NCBI GenBank assembly: GCA_949127735.1
Contig: CASBPX010000183.1
Location: 1 to 48,104, forward strand
Reading direction: 5' to 3'
Length of the DNA: 48,104 bases
Origin: Candidatus Obscuribacterales bacterium
GTDB lineage: Bacteria > Cyanobacteriota > Vampirovibrionia > Obscuribacterales > Obscuribacteraceae
Positions 32,191 through 41,459 of the stretch are shown one piece after another. The notes under the pieces are model-generated. The model ran no database searches and was not told where the DNA came from. It was given only the letters and a program-made list of their open reading frames with translations. Every line of letters starts with the position of its first letter. Positions within the stretch are counted from its first letter, which is position 1. The position numbers were made by a program, and so were the translations under genes.

Positions 32191-32886
32191 TTATTGATCG
32201 CTACTTTTACTTTGCTTTCTCAGCCCGTAGCCTGTTTCTTCGCCAAATTCAATCACTGGTTGCTGGTCATCGGCCAGACACAGCTTCTGATTAATTTGTT
32301 TAATAGAATCATTGAGTTTTATCGCGTCGGCCTGATTTTTGACGCTGGAAATGCGCTGCAGAAGTATATCGGTAGCAATGCTGTCATCTGGACGGCGCAT
32401 AAAGTATTCAAGCAAATCGAATTCTTGAGGTAGTAGTTGCATGATGGCACCACCCCTGGTGATTTTGCGTTTGACCAGATCGAGCTCTAGATTGCCGTGG
32501 GTCAAAACATTTTTTACCCCATTGTGGGGTCTGCGTAGAAGCGCCCGTAGTCTGGCTGAAAGTTCTTTTAGATTAAAAGGCTTGGTGACGTAATCGTCGA
32601 CACCAATACCGAAGCCTTCTTCTTTGTCGGCGATTTCGGCTCGACCGGTGAGCATTACTACCGGTGCAACACCTCCGGCGTCACGATAACGGCGGCAAAT
32701 TTCGGCTCCGGAAAGACCGGGCAACTGCCAGTCTAAAATGATGACGTCATAATCTTGCTGTTTTAACGTTTCCCAACCCTCATCACCGTCATAGGCGACT
32801 TCAAGGGTATAACCTTCAGCTGTGAGCCATTCATTGACCATTTCGGTCAAGTCGATGTCGTCTTCCACGAAAAGAATTGTCGGCAT
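32191..32886 (-). CDS. Response regulator with degenerate winged helix
   Basis: A 231-residue paralogue of the regulator at 8913-9596. The receiver is complete: E8-D9-D10, phospho-acceptor D52 in IILDWQLPGLSGAE, T in MLTGRAE and K in VTKPFNLKEL. The C-terminal half starts as a normal Trans_reg_C domain (LLPQEFDLLEYFMRRP), but the recognition-helix region reads AIKLNDSIKQINQKLC instead of the basic LRTAIKRIRKKID of the paralogue, and ends GEETGYGLRK. DNA binding may be altered. It starts at ATG 32886 behind AGGA. It diverges from its kinase gene and precedes the Fur and MerC genes. Confidence 0.92.
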   Translation of the reverse strand: MPTILFVEDDIDLTEMVNEWLTAEGYTLEVAYDGDEGWETLKQQDYDVIILDWQLPGLSGAEICRRYRDAGGVAPVVMLTGRAEIADKEEGFGIGVDDYVTKPFNLKELSARLRALLRRPHNGVKNVLTHGNLELDLVKRKITRGGAIMQLLPQEFDLLEYFMRRPDDSIATDILLQRISSVKNQADAIKLNDSIKQINQKLCLADDQQPVIEFGEETGYGLRKQSKSSDQ

Positions 32887-33010
32887 TTCGCATCCTGTGA
32901 TTTTGTTCTAAGAATATCCCACACGTGAACGGGTTTCAAGGGCGCGCAATGCGGGGATGGCTATAGGGGAGATTGTCCGGGGCGAAGGGCGACTGATTCA
33001 GGATAGGGAA

Positions 33011-34834
33011 ATGCGGCTTTCACTGGCAGCCAAAGGTTTAATACTGGTCTCGATTCCTCTTTGCTTCGAGCTGGCTTTTGTGACGGCCCTGATTAGTCTG
33101 CAAAGGCAGGCGGAAGCAGAGTCTGCTGTAGCCATTCACTCTAAGAAGGTGGCCGAAGGCATAAGCCGCGTTTCGGCCGACCTTTTTACGCTCTGGCACA
33201 TTATCTCTAGCCGCACAAAAAAACAATGGAATGAGACCGGTAATTTTGACCAGGGCTATAAAGACTGGATGGACAAACTTATAGCCCAGTATGTGGCCCT
33301 GGAAGCTCTGACAGCGGACAAGCCCGAAATAAACAAGCGCCTGCGCGCCTCGCGGTCAATTTTGGTCGAGGCCGAATCTATTCTGGATGGTGTGCGGCAG
33401 GCAGTTAACCGTGGGCAGAAAACAGTCACCATAGCCGATGAAGCAATTGCAGTAAGGAGACTGCAGGTAATATTCAAGCAGCTGGCCGAACAAAACCAGG
33501 AAATTGACGCTCTTTGTAGGCGCGACTGGAATGAGAGCGCACCCGTAGATCAGGCCATCAACAGGGAACAAGCCCTGCGTGTGGCTACATTGGCAGCCGC
33601 CATCAATGTAATTTTGAGCCTGGTACTGGCAATCTTTCTGCTTAAAGACGTTACCGGCCGATTGAAAATCTTGCGTGATAATGCCATGTGTATGGCTAGC
33701 GGCATGCCACTGCGGGCGCCACTAAAAGGCAACGACGAAATTGCCCAGGTTGACAGTGTCTTTCGCCAGATGGCTCGCGCAATGGAAATGGCCAATCGCA
33801 AGGAAAGAGCGGTAGTGGACAACGCTTTGGATACCATTTGCGCTATTGACAAAGACGGCCGTTTTAGTACGGCTAATCCTGCCACTGTGCGGCTGTTAGG
33901 GCTTTCGCCGGAGGAACTTCTGGGCTCAAGACTGATAGATGTGATTGCTCTGGAAGACCGTGCTGAAATGCTTGCGTGGACGACCAGGTTGCGCGAGAAC
34001 AAAGGTGAACGCGAAAGAGAATTTCGTATTTGCAAAGAAAACGGCAGCGTTGTTGATACCCTCTGGTCAGGCCACTGGTCTGAAGTTGAGCGGTCATTAT
34101 TTTTTGTCATTCACGACATGACCGATCGCAAAGAACTTGAGCGAGCCAGGCAGGAGCTGGTGGCTATGCTGACGCATGATTTAAGATCACCTTTGACCAC
34201 TATTCGAGGCATGATCGAAATGGCTAGTGACGGCATGCTTGGCGATTTAAACGAACGTGGCGTGCGGCTGGTTAAGTCAGCGGAGCGTAATAGTTTGCGC
34301 ATGATCAACCTGATTAACGATTTGCTCGATATTGAAAAAATAAAATCGGGCACCATGTCACTGAAGCAGGAGCCTGTAGTGGTGCAAGATCTTTTTGACG
34401 ATGTCGCACTCAGTGTCTCAGATTGGGCCGCTGAGAGCGGTATAAAAATCAAAGTTGAAGCCAGCAATCTGGTGGTCAACTGCGATCGTGAAAAAATCAT
34501 CAGAGTAATTTTCAATCTGGTTTCGAACGCCATAAAGTTCTCAGCGTCTGGAAGTGAAATCGTGATGCAATGTTCCAGGCAGAAACAGGCGGATAGTGGC
34601 ACCAGCTTTGTTGAACTAATGGTAATTGATCAAGGCAGCGGCATCGCACCAGATATGATGTCAACTATTTTTGAGCGTTTTCAGCAAGCCGGTGATAGCG
34701 ATCTTGACAAAGGGGGATCAGGCCTAGGTCTGGCCATATGCAAAGAAATTGTGCATCTGCATAGCGGAAAAATCTGGGTGAGCATTAACCAGCCGCGCGG
34801 CAGCGTCTTTCACTTTACTGTGCCATGCGCTTAG
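33011..34834 (+). CDS. Membrane sensor histidine kinase, HAMP-PAS type
   Basis: A 607-residue kinase when started at ATG 33011, which has AGGA seven bases upstream and aligns with the start of its 608-residue paralogue at 7032-8858; the frame itself extends to ATG 32957. Two membrane helices (about 7-30 and 190-213 from this start), a helical extracytoplasmic domain, HAMP with KGNDEIAQVDSVFRQM, PAS with AIDKDGRFSTANP, HisKA with LVAMLTHDLRSPLTTIRG (H389) and HATPase with NLVSNAIKFSASG and GGSGLGLAICKE. Partner: the divergent regulator at 32191-32886. Input unknown. Confidence 0.93.
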   Translation: MRLSLAAKGLILVSIPLCFELAFVTALISLQRQAEAESAVAIHSKKVAEGISRVSADLFTLWHIISSRTKKQWNETGNFDQGYKDWMDKLIAQYVALEALTADKPEINKRLRASRSILVEAESILDGVRQAVNRGQKTVTIADEAIAVRRLQVIFKQLAEQNQEIDALCRRDWNESAPVDQAINREQALRVATLAAAINVILSLVLAIFLLKDVTGRLKILRDNAMCMASGMPLRAPLKGNDEIAQVDSVFRQMARAMEMANRKERAVVDNALDTICAIDKDGRFSTANPATVRLLGLSPEELLGSRLIDVIALEDRAEMLAWTTRLRENKGEREREFRICKENGSVVDTLWSGHWSEVERSLFFVIHDMTDRKELERARQELVAMLTHDLRSPLTTIRGMIEMASDGMLGDLNERGVRLVKSAERNSLRMINLINDLLDIEKIKSGTMSLKQEPVVVQDLFDDVALSVSDWAAESGIKIKVEASNLVVNCDREKIIRVIFNLVSNAIKFSASGSEIVMQCSRQKQADSGTSFVELMVIDQGSGIAPDMMSTIFERFQQAGDSDLDKGGSGLGLAICKEIVHLHSGKIWVSINQPRGSVFHFTVPCA

Positions 34835-34855
34835 CCACTCAGAGCTGCGCTGTAG

Positions 34856-35170
34856 CTATTTGCCCATTTTTACTTTGCCTTCGCGATCCCAGAGCCTAAC
34901 CCGGCGACAATTAGCTATGAATGCATCAGCATCTTTAGTGTCTTTCACTTGCACAAATCCTTCGTCTATGGCTCGCAATTGCTCGAAGCCGCCCTTGAGC
35001 TGAAAGGGTTTTGCTATACCTTGTGTGTGCATGCCATGAGCGATGTCTGTGAGCAATTTGAAATTTCCGGAAAAAAGGTGATTGGAAGCAGTGTCTGGTG
35101 TATGCAACCAGGCTCGAATATGAGTTTGTGCGTCTGCAAAATTATCTAAAGACGAACCACTTCGGGGCAC
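34856..35170 (-). CDS. Small hypothetical protein, tentative
   Basis: A 104-residue frame starting at GTG 35170 with no ribosome binding site, convergent to the kinase gene. The translation looks protein-like (LDNFADAQTHIRAWLHTPD, then GFVQVKDTKDADAFIANCRR) without signal or membrane helix. A shorter opposite-strand frame (34949-35149) reads worse. No family is recognised. Confidence 0.45.
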   Translation of the reverse strand: MPRSGSSLDNFADAQTHIRAWLHTPDTASNHLFSGNFKLLTDIAHGMHTQGIAKPFQLKGGFEQLRAIDEGFVQVKDTKDADAFIANCRRVRLWDREGKVKMGK

Positions 35171-35252
35171 AGTAAGTTTAAGAGTGGTGGCGAAATTCGA
35201 AGACTCCGAAAGGCGAACTGCGTAGTATCATCAGATGTGTTGCTGAAAAAAA

Positions 35253-36356
35253 GTGATGATGTCAACTGTAAGTCTCATATTCACTGCATTGATTTTTTTG
35301 TTTGCGCTCGTCAGTGCTGATTCTGCTCTTGCCGCAGAAAATGATGACCTGAGATTTTTACAAAAAGGCCGCGATCTAAACCAGTCTCGCCAGTGGATTG
35401 CCGCAGTCAAAGTTTTAAATCAAGCCTTAGCCATTAATCCCAGACTGGTTGAAGCATATTTTGAGCGGGGTGCAGCACAGTGTGAGCTAGGCAATTACCC
35501 GCTTTGCATCAGCGATTGCAACAAATGTCTGCAGCTTGATGTTCATTATTTTTTGCCTTATGTGGTGTTGGGCGATTGCTATGCTCATATGCACCAGTTG
35601 CCAAAAGCACTGGAAAATTATTCCAAGTATATTGAACTGATGCCCAATTCTGTTCAAGCTTATTTTGACAGAGCCAAAATTTACGACCAAATGGGCAAAG
35701 CTGATTTAGCAAAGTCTGATCGCTCACGCGGCGCTAGAAATGAGGGACGTGCGGCGCAAGAACTTAATCAACTCACCGCAAGCTACAGTATCTCGGGTTC
35801 AAAGCTCGCTGCCGCTAAAGAGGCAATTATCAGAAAAGATCCCTACAACCGTTTTAATACCGTCCGTCAAGTATTAATTGACGGCTGCACAGAGCAGTTG
35901 AGAAAAACTCCATTGAGTCGCAACTGGTTTTTAATCAGAGGACGGCTCTATCGCGATACCAGGCAATTTGAAAAAGCACTGGCCGACTATACGCAGGTGA
36001 TGAATATTCCACCGGGTAAAGGCGGTCATGTTGATTGGAACTTGGATCAAACTTTATTTGATCGTGGCGAGCTGTACATGAATGTCGGTGACTATGCTCG
36101 TGCCAGTGGCGATTACGCTCGCATAATCGCCATTGATGACGATTCTGAAGAAGCTTATGCTAAAAAAGCTGAATGCGAATTTGCACTGAAAAAATATGAG
36201 CAGGCAGCAGCAGACTATAGCCTGGCAATTAAGCATCAAATTTACCCTACCGGCAAGCTTTATAATGCTCGAGCAAAAGCTTATGACAAAATGGGCAAAA
36301 AAGATCTGGCTGAGCAAGATCGTAAATTAGCGAAAGAGACGGAAAGAAAATTATGA
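35253..36356 (+). CDS. Exported TPR protein
   Basis: A 367-residue exported protein; the signal peptide is about residues 1-27 (FTALIFLFALVSADSALAA). About six tetratricopeptide repeats follow in two groups: RQWIAAVKVLNQALAINPRL, NPRLVEAYFERGAAQCELGN and LPKALENYSKYIELMPNS before residue 150, and EKALADYTQVMNI, DYARASGDYARIIAIDDDS and QAAADYSLAIKHQIYP after 230. The start may be GTG 35253, ATG 35256 or ATG 35259. Its stop overlaps the start of the LRR protein gene (ATGA), so the two are translationally coupled and probably act together outside the cytoplasm. Confidence 0.88.
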   Translation: MMMSTVSLIFTALIFLFALVSADSALAAENDDLRFLQKGRDLNQSRQWIAAVKVLNQALAINPRLVEAYFERGAAQCELGNYPLCISDCNKCLQLDVHYFLPYVVLGDCYAHMHQLPKALENYSKYIELMPNSVQAYFDRAKIYDQMGKADLAKSDRSRGARNEGRAAQELNQLTASYSISGSKLAAAKEAIIRKDPYNRFNTVRQVLIDGCTEQLRKTPLSRNWFLIRGRLYRDTRQFEKALADYTQVMNIPPGKGGHVDWNLDQTLFDRGELYMNVGDYARASGDYARIIAIDDDSEEAYAKKAECEFALKKYEQAAADYSLAIKHQIYPTGKLYNARAKAYDKMGKKDLAEQDRKLAKETERKL

Positions 36357-37345
36357 AAGGCGAAAAGATCCAGCTGTTGCTTTTGCTTTACTTGTTGTCC
36401 TTGCCAGGTGCATGGGCTGGTCAGGCTGTGGAAAGGGTGCTGAAATTTCCCGCGGACGTTTGCTATGGTCAACTTTATAATTTAGCGGCAGTGAATAATG
36501 ATATCAATAAAGGTGGGTTCGAGATACATGAGCAGCAGAGTCGACTTGGCGCTGCGCAAGGTGTGGTGCGACTTCGTCTTCAGCCCAATGTGGAAGTTTG
36601 TTTTGAACCCAACCGCAAGCTTTACCAAAATCCGTCGGCTCTCAAATTGTTTCCAGTGCAGGGCATCGATGCCGTTCGCATTCAATTTATTGCACAAGAC
36701 GACATCGAATTGCCTTACTGTGACAAGCTACTTTCTTATATAGGGCATTTGCAATCACTCAGCAAAATCAAAGTTACTAATTCGGATGTATCAGATAAAG
36801 GTTTGGCTAGCATTGGTCCGCTGCCACATTTGCGCGACCTCCAAGCAGGGGCCACCAGCATCACAGCAGATTCATTGCCGGTGATTGCCAAATATGCAGG
36901 TTTGGAAAGAGTGGTGCTTAGCCGAGTAAATTTAAAAGGTAGTAATATTGCAGACTTGGCACCACTAAAACATCTCAACGCACTAAATCTGTTTGCGTCA
37001 AGAATTGGCAATGCCGAGTTGAAAAATTTAGGGCAAATTTCGAGCCTGACATTTCTTAAATTAGATGGCAACCCAGACCTAGATGATAGATGTCTCGTGA
37101 ATTTTAAAGGGTTGAAAAAGCTCGAAGTTCTAGATATAACAGGAACCGCCATCACAGCCACCGGTGTGGCGACTCATTTAAAAGCCCTGCCTCTTTCCAA
37201 ACTTTTCTTGAATGGCAGCCAGTCAAAAGACCCCGATAGGGCCAGGCTTGCTAAGGCACTGCCCAAGTGCAAGCTGTCTTTTCCTCGCGGCAAAGGCGAA
37301 AAGCCAGACGAATTTGTGCGCGAAGTTTTTGCGCCATTGCATTGA
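36353..37345 (+). CDS. Exported leucine-rich-repeat protein 1
   Basis: A 330-residue protein with signal peptide (LLLLLYLLSLPGAWA). An N-terminal domain (about 25-125) with two cysteines is followed by about seven leucine-rich repeats (LPHLRDLQAGATSITADSLP, LKHLNALNLFASRIGNAEL, ISSLTFLKLDGNPDLDDRCL, LKKLEVLDITGTAITATGV). It ends in FAPLH. The protein at 41941-42930 is a paralogue with the same layout and the end YAPLH. The start codon overlaps the stop of the TPR gene. Probable role: protein recognition at the cell surface. Confidence 0.87.
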   Translation: MKGEKIQLLLLLYLLSLPGAWAGQAVERVLKFPADVCYGQLYNLAAVNNDINKGGFEIHEQQSRLGAAQGVVRLRLQPNVEVCFEPNRKLYQNPSALKLFPVQGIDAVRIQFIAQDDIELPYCDKLLSYIGHLQSLSKIKVTNSDVSDKGLASIGPLPHLRDLQAGATSITADSLPVIAKYAGLERVVLSRVNLKGSNIADLAPLKHLNALNLFASRIGNAELKNLGQISSLTFLKLDGNPDLDDRCLVNFKGLKKLEVLDITGTAITATGVATHLKALPLSKLFLNGSQSKDPDRARLAKALPKCKLSFPRGKGEKPDEFVREVFAPLH

Positions 37346-37351
37346 TTTGAA

Positions 37352-38431
37352 TTATGTTTTTTTCTTTTCGCGGCTATTGTCTTTAGTTTCGACTGTTAAT
37401 TCATGCGCCACTTTGTGCAAGGGCTTGGCGATTTCTTCAAAGTCTTCTTTAGAAAAACCTGGTTTGTGCGCATGCTCGGCTGCTTGTGCCGGTTCTATTA
37501 AAAGTTCATCGAGGAGCTTACTAATGCATTGGCCTGCTTTTTCCCTTGATTTACTGTTCATACTGGTGGCTGCCGCCCCCATATCTTGCAAAGCCTCAGT
37601 CAGCTTCTGACCCTTCAGTAGTTTGCCAAAGACAAATCCGGAAGCCAGATCCCCCAGATATTCGGTAGTCAACTTAGCTGTTATTTTTGCTTGTTTTTCT
37701 GGAGTGAGAGCAGCCCAGCGTGTATCTATTTGATCGCCCAACCAGGCTAAATCGTGAAATGGTTTGGAATATTCACCAGTCTTACCGACAGTTTTAATAT
37801 AGGCTGCGGCAATATCAATAATGCGCACACCACCTACAACTGACTTAGATAGCGCATCTACAGCAAGGGCCGCGCTTTTGTATGCAGCTGGCTTGTTATG
37901 CTGATAGTCATGGCTGAATTGCCAGATGTCCGTAAGATTTTTCGCCAGCTTAAGGCCGTTTTGATTGATCTCATCCAATTCGCTCTTCACACCAGCTGCA
38001 GTGGCAGCACCAATTTTTGTTTGCTGCGTGGATAATTCTTTACTAAAAGCGGTAAGGCCACCGCCAATTATTTTTGTCTGCTCCGCAGGACTGAGCGATG
38101 CTATTTGCTCAAGGTAAGCATGGTCTGTGACTACTGTTTCTTGCACGCCGGCTTTCAGCAGCAAAGTATGTTTTTTAGGGTGGGCCTGTAAATCTTTTTC
38201 GGTCAATTTTGATTTGCCCGATGCGTGTGCACCAAAACCATGAATTTCAAGGGAGTGATCTTGATCGCCGCCGGCGCTGCCGCTGTGTCGACTGGTATTG
38301 GTCAGCTGAAATTTTTTCACGTCTGCGGCATTGACACTGGTATCATCATGTTTAAACGGACGGCCATCGGCTATCTGCTCATGGTGTTTTTCTATGGTAT
38401 CTTTTTTACTGTCTCCTTTAGCGTTCGACAT
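37352..38431 (-). CDS. Lineage-specific protein of unknown function
   Basis: A 359-residue, Lys/Ala/His-rich protein with no signal peptide. The first 90 residues are polar and likely disordered; the rest is helical (LTAFSKELSTQQTKIGAATA, KSAALAVDALSKSVVGGVRI). It lies 25 bp downstream of the large protein gene and is probably cotranscribed, so it could be a partner, chaperone or immunity protein. No family is recognised. Confidence 0.65.
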   Translation of the reverse strand: MSNAKGDSKKDTIEKHHEQIADGRPFKHDDTSVNAADVKKFQLTNTSRHSGSAGGDQDHSLEIHGFGAHASGKSKLTEKDLQAHPKKHTLLLKAGVQETVVTDHAYLEQIASLSPAEQTKIIGGGLTAFSKELSTQQTKIGAATAAGVKSELDEINQNGLKLAKNLTDIWQFSHDYQHNKPAAYKSAALAVDALSKSVVGGVRIIDIAAAYIKTVGKTGEYSKPFHDLAWLGDQIDTRWAALTPEKQAKITAKLTTEYLGDLASGFVFGKLLKGQKLTEALQDMGAAATSMNSKSREKAGQCISKLLDELLIEPAQAAEHAHKPGFSKEDFEEIAKPLHKVAHELTVETKDNSREKKKT

Positions 38432-38456
38432 AAGAGCCCTCCAGTAATTTAAGGCA

Positions 38457-41078
38457 CTACTTTTGTATCTGCAGCTCGTGGCGCAGAATTCTTACGTTCT
38501 CGTCGGATTCCGTAAATGCAGACGATGATCGCCCGGCTCTTAAACGTTCGTAGGCGCTGATGGTTTTGCGCACGTCTTCTTTGTCGACTTTGATGTCGAG
38601 CTGCATGTCGCTGGTGAAGCTGAGTGACAGGGCGTTGGTTAGATTGGCCAGCTGGGCGTTAAACTCTTTTGCTGGCATTGTCTTAGACAAGATACTGGCA
38701 CGCTCCATCCACTGTGCACCTGTGGGAGGTAAAGTGGCTGCATAAGCTTGTTCTATGCTTAGCGGTTTGTTGATAAAGTCTCGAGAATTGCCCCATTGTC
38801 CATCAAGTTTGACTGTGCGTGTTTTGGCATCGTAATCGACAATATTCATTACGTGCCCATCGTCGAAAATCTTTTCGATCACTACAGGCCCTGTCAGAGG
38901 GTTGTTTTTTCTCATGCCAACAAGCGGATCGCTGTTCACTCTGACAAATAGAGTGGCATAAAGCGGGCCTTTTTCACCGGCCCGCAGCTGCTCAAGCCTT
39001 GCTGCAAACTCGTCGACTGAACCAAATGCGGTGGCTTTATTGTGTTCCGGGCTGCGGTCTATTAATTGTTTATTGGCCATGAATAGCTCTGGTTGCCATT
39101 TACCGGTGAGCTGCTCGTTGATTTTGATCATATTATTCATTTCGCCGGCAGCCCCCGGACCCTTGTCAATTTCTTGAGCTTTGCCGTTGGAATAATCGAC
39201 TAAAGTTTCACCAGAATCGTAATCTGAAATTCTGGCGTTCTGATAATAGTGCACATCGCCTGGTGGCATTTTGCGCAAATTTTCTTGAGTATAAAATGCG
39301 GTCACCGATGCTGTTTGGAAAATTTGTGAAGCATATGAGCGTGTCCAGGAGCCGCTGCCGCTATTGAGGGCGGCGTCACCATGGGCACGCATATTTGTGC
39401 GTTCCATAGGAGCCACCGTGCCGTCTTTAGTGATGAATTTGCCGTCAGTGGCAATTTGAGCCAGAACATCGGTCACCACTGATGGTTGTTTAGCATAGAG
39501 ACGATTTTCAATAGTGGCAATCTGGCAAGTATTGTATTTGCCTTGATCATTTGATGTCGGATCGGCCGCAGCAGCTATGGCACCACCAGCCATCCGTACT
39601 CTTTCTCTTTGAGTCAGCGGCGCATTTCCCTTAAGTTCTAGAATTTTTGAGAGATCTCGATAAACCCTGGCAATTTCAACTGTGCTAAGACCATCTCGGG
39701 ATGCACGCTCTTCAAACTCTTTGATATTACGTCTGAACTTTTCGTTTTCAGGTTGAAGTACAACCTTTTCTTTGATCAGGCGCTCCAGTTGACCTTTTTC
39801 TTCGGCAACGCTTTTTGGCGCTAAGGTCTCTGGACGATCACTGCTCAATAATCGACCGTCAATACTTTTTACGACGGTAAATTTGTCTGTTTCTTTCGGG
39901 CCGAAATGCACTTCCCGGTAATTATCATCTTTGCCTGTAAAGGAGCGCTCAAAGCCGGTGCCGTCTGCTCTGGTAACTTTGACATTGCCGTCTTCAGTTA
40001 TGGCATATTGATTTTTGGCAGAGTCTGTCAGCAGTATGGCACCACCTGTGGTGTGCCCTGGCATTCTAATTGATTCACCCGGCTTAGTCGTGGCGGTTTC
40101 TACTGTGTCTGCTTTTTCAAGACTATTAAAGTTGAGATGGTAAATTTCAGAGGCGTGCTTCTTAATTTGTTCAGCGCTTGCACCTGCACCAAGGTGGTTA
40201 GCGGCAATTTTTAGAATTGACTGTTCTGCAGTAGTTTTATAAACACCGGGGCTGACATCGCGTTTAATAAATTCGCCGACATTGGCTTCTTCCTTAACAC
40301 CGGCAATTTTGATGTAAGTTGCATCGGTGCCGACTTGTGGTTGCGGAAAACCAAGCTGGTCTAATTTTTGGGTATCGCCTTTATCTCCACTCTCAAGGGT
40401 GCTTTGCCATTGAGCCGAATTTTGCCTTAATTCCGACACCTGGCTATCAAGCGCTGAGGCTTTTGCAGCAGCGTTTGCTTCAGCGCCCTCTCTGGGCGCC
40501 GCGGCAACGGTTTCTGCTTGTCTAGTTTGGGCTTGAGCCGCCGCTTGTTCCAAATCACAGCCTCTTTCTTCTCTACGGCCTATATACCCAGGGCCAGGTA
40601 GATTGACGCCCTCGCCGCCAGTGGTGGGTAAAACCCGCTCAGAACCCTGGTCATCAGCTCGGCGAGAAGCTGGGCCTAGCCGGTAACCCTGGATCGCTTT
40701 AGCTATGGCTTCGCGCACCGGGGCGTCATTTAGTCGTGTATAGACCGCAGTTGACTTGAGCGATTTATGACCGAGAGCTTTGCCGATCACAATGGGACTA
40801 ACTCCCTGGATAGCCATGTGACTACCAAGAGTGCGGCGCAGGTCGTGAATGCGAAGATCTGGCAATTGCGCCCGGTGGTGAATGCGTTTCCAGGCGCTAC
40901 CCACCGAGACGGCGTGTCCTTCAAAGCGGCCGGGAAAAACCCAGGGGCCAGTGGTATTTTCTTTTCGCCCTTGCAATAAAGCCATAGCTTCCGGCGATAG
41001 GGGAATGCTTATGGACTGGCTGTTTTTTTGACGCCCTGCCATCGATTTTCCAGGTGCAAAGCTCAAAGCTGATTTCAT
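38457..41078 (-). CDS. Large protein, possible cysteine-protease core, in frame with recombinase remnant
   Basis: The open frame has 873 codons. Residues 1-130 are the C-terminal part of a tyrosine recombinase (see 40689-41292); the rest, about 700 residues, is unrelated. A likely native start is TTG 40553 (MEQAAAQAQTRQAE) with AGAGG 7 nt upstream. The unknown part begins with an Ala/Gln/Glu-rich helix. Its C-terminal half has GKYNTCQIATIENRLY and, further on, DDGHVMNIVDYD and LDGQWGNSRDF, which resembles the Cys-His-Asn/Asp order of papain-like or C39-type cysteine proteases. That is inference. No signal peptide. It is followed by the 359-residue protein gene. Confidence 0.65.
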   Translation of the reverse strand: MKSALSFAPGKSMAGRQKNSQSISIPLSPEAMALLQGRKENTTGPWVFPGRFEGHAVSVGSAWKRIHHRAQLPDLRIHDLRRTLGSHMAIQGVSPIVIGKALGHKSLKSTAVYTRLNDAPVREAIAKAIQGYRLGPASRRADDQGSERVLPTTGGEGVNLPGPGYIGRREERGCDLEQAAAQAQTRQAETVAAAPREGAEANAAAKASALDSQVSELRQNSAQWQSTLESGDKGDTQKLDQLGFPQPQVGTDATYIKIAGVKEEANVGEFIKRDVSPGVYKTTAEQSILKIAANHLGAGASAEQIKKHASEIYHLNFNSLEKADTVETATTKPGESIRMPGHTTGGAILLTDSAKNQYAITEDGNVKVTRADGTGFERSFTGKDDNYREVHFGPKETDKFTVVKSIDGRLLSSDRPETLAPKSVAEEKGQLERLIKEKVVLQPENEKFRRNIKEFEERASRDGLSTVEIARVYRDLSKILELKGNAPLTQRERVRMAGGAIAAAADPTSNDQGKYNTCQIATIENRLYAKQPSVVTDVLAQIATDGKFITKDGTVAPMERTNMRAHGDAALNSGSGSWTRSYASQIFQTASVTAFYTQENLRKMPPGDVHYYQNARISDYDSGETLVDYSNGKAQEIDKGPGAAGEMNNMIKINEQLTGKWQPELFMANKQLIDRSPEHNKATAFGSVDEFAARLEQLRAGEKGPLYATLFVRVNSDPLVGMRKNNPLTGPVVIEKIFDDGHVMNIVDYDAKTRTVKLDGQWGNSRDFINKPLSIEQAYAATLPPTGAQWMERASILSKTMPAKEFNAQLANLTNALSLSFTSDMQLDIKVDKEDVRKTISAYERLRAGRSSSAFTESDENVRILRHELQIQK

Positions 41079-41292
41079 CGAAGCGCAATTACGATTGGCC
41101 GTATGTTTTCCCTTTCTTTTCGGCCAGATCGTTAACCTACTTTTGCACTTCTAGACGACTGATTGCAGTGACTGGACGCTCTTTGAATGGTGCAAAATAA
41201 CGATTAAAACTGGCAATAGTATCTTGCGGTCTCTTTGTGCGACTCTTGGCATAAAGACTGATATAAAGGTCGAAAAGCTCGGCAAAAGTCAT
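40689..41292 (-). pseudogene. Decayed tyrosine recombinase (integrase)
   Basis: The N-terminal core-binding domain begins near MTFAELFDLYISLYAKSR (41292) and runs to SRLEVQK, where a TAG stop (41139-41137) interrupts it. The reading continues as VNDLAEKKGKTY, then needs a one-base frame change to give ANRNCASMKSALSFA, the usual end of this domain. After that about 100 residues, including the box I arginine, are missing. The sequence resumes at SISIPLSPEAMALLQ and has box II HDLRRTLGSH, ALGHKS and the tyrosine in STAVYTRL. With a stop, a frameshift and a deletion it cannot be active. Its 3' end is in frame with the large unknown gene. Confidence 0.85.
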
Positions 41293-41459
41293 GCTCGAAG
41301 GGCCTTCGGCCACAATCGAATGCGCTGCTAATACAAATGGCCATGGCTTTGCTATTCTTATGACATTGCAATGCTTCATCTTGTCTATTCCAAAAAGTTT
41401 GTCCACTTTTCTATAGACGACATTGCTAAAGCAAAAGTTCAATGGCCTGGAGAAAATTG

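Noticed and set aside
34949-35149. Plus-strand frame opposite the small hypothetical gene at 34856-35170
   Set aside because: Shorter, cysteine-rich and less protein-like than the minus-strand frame; neither is certain.
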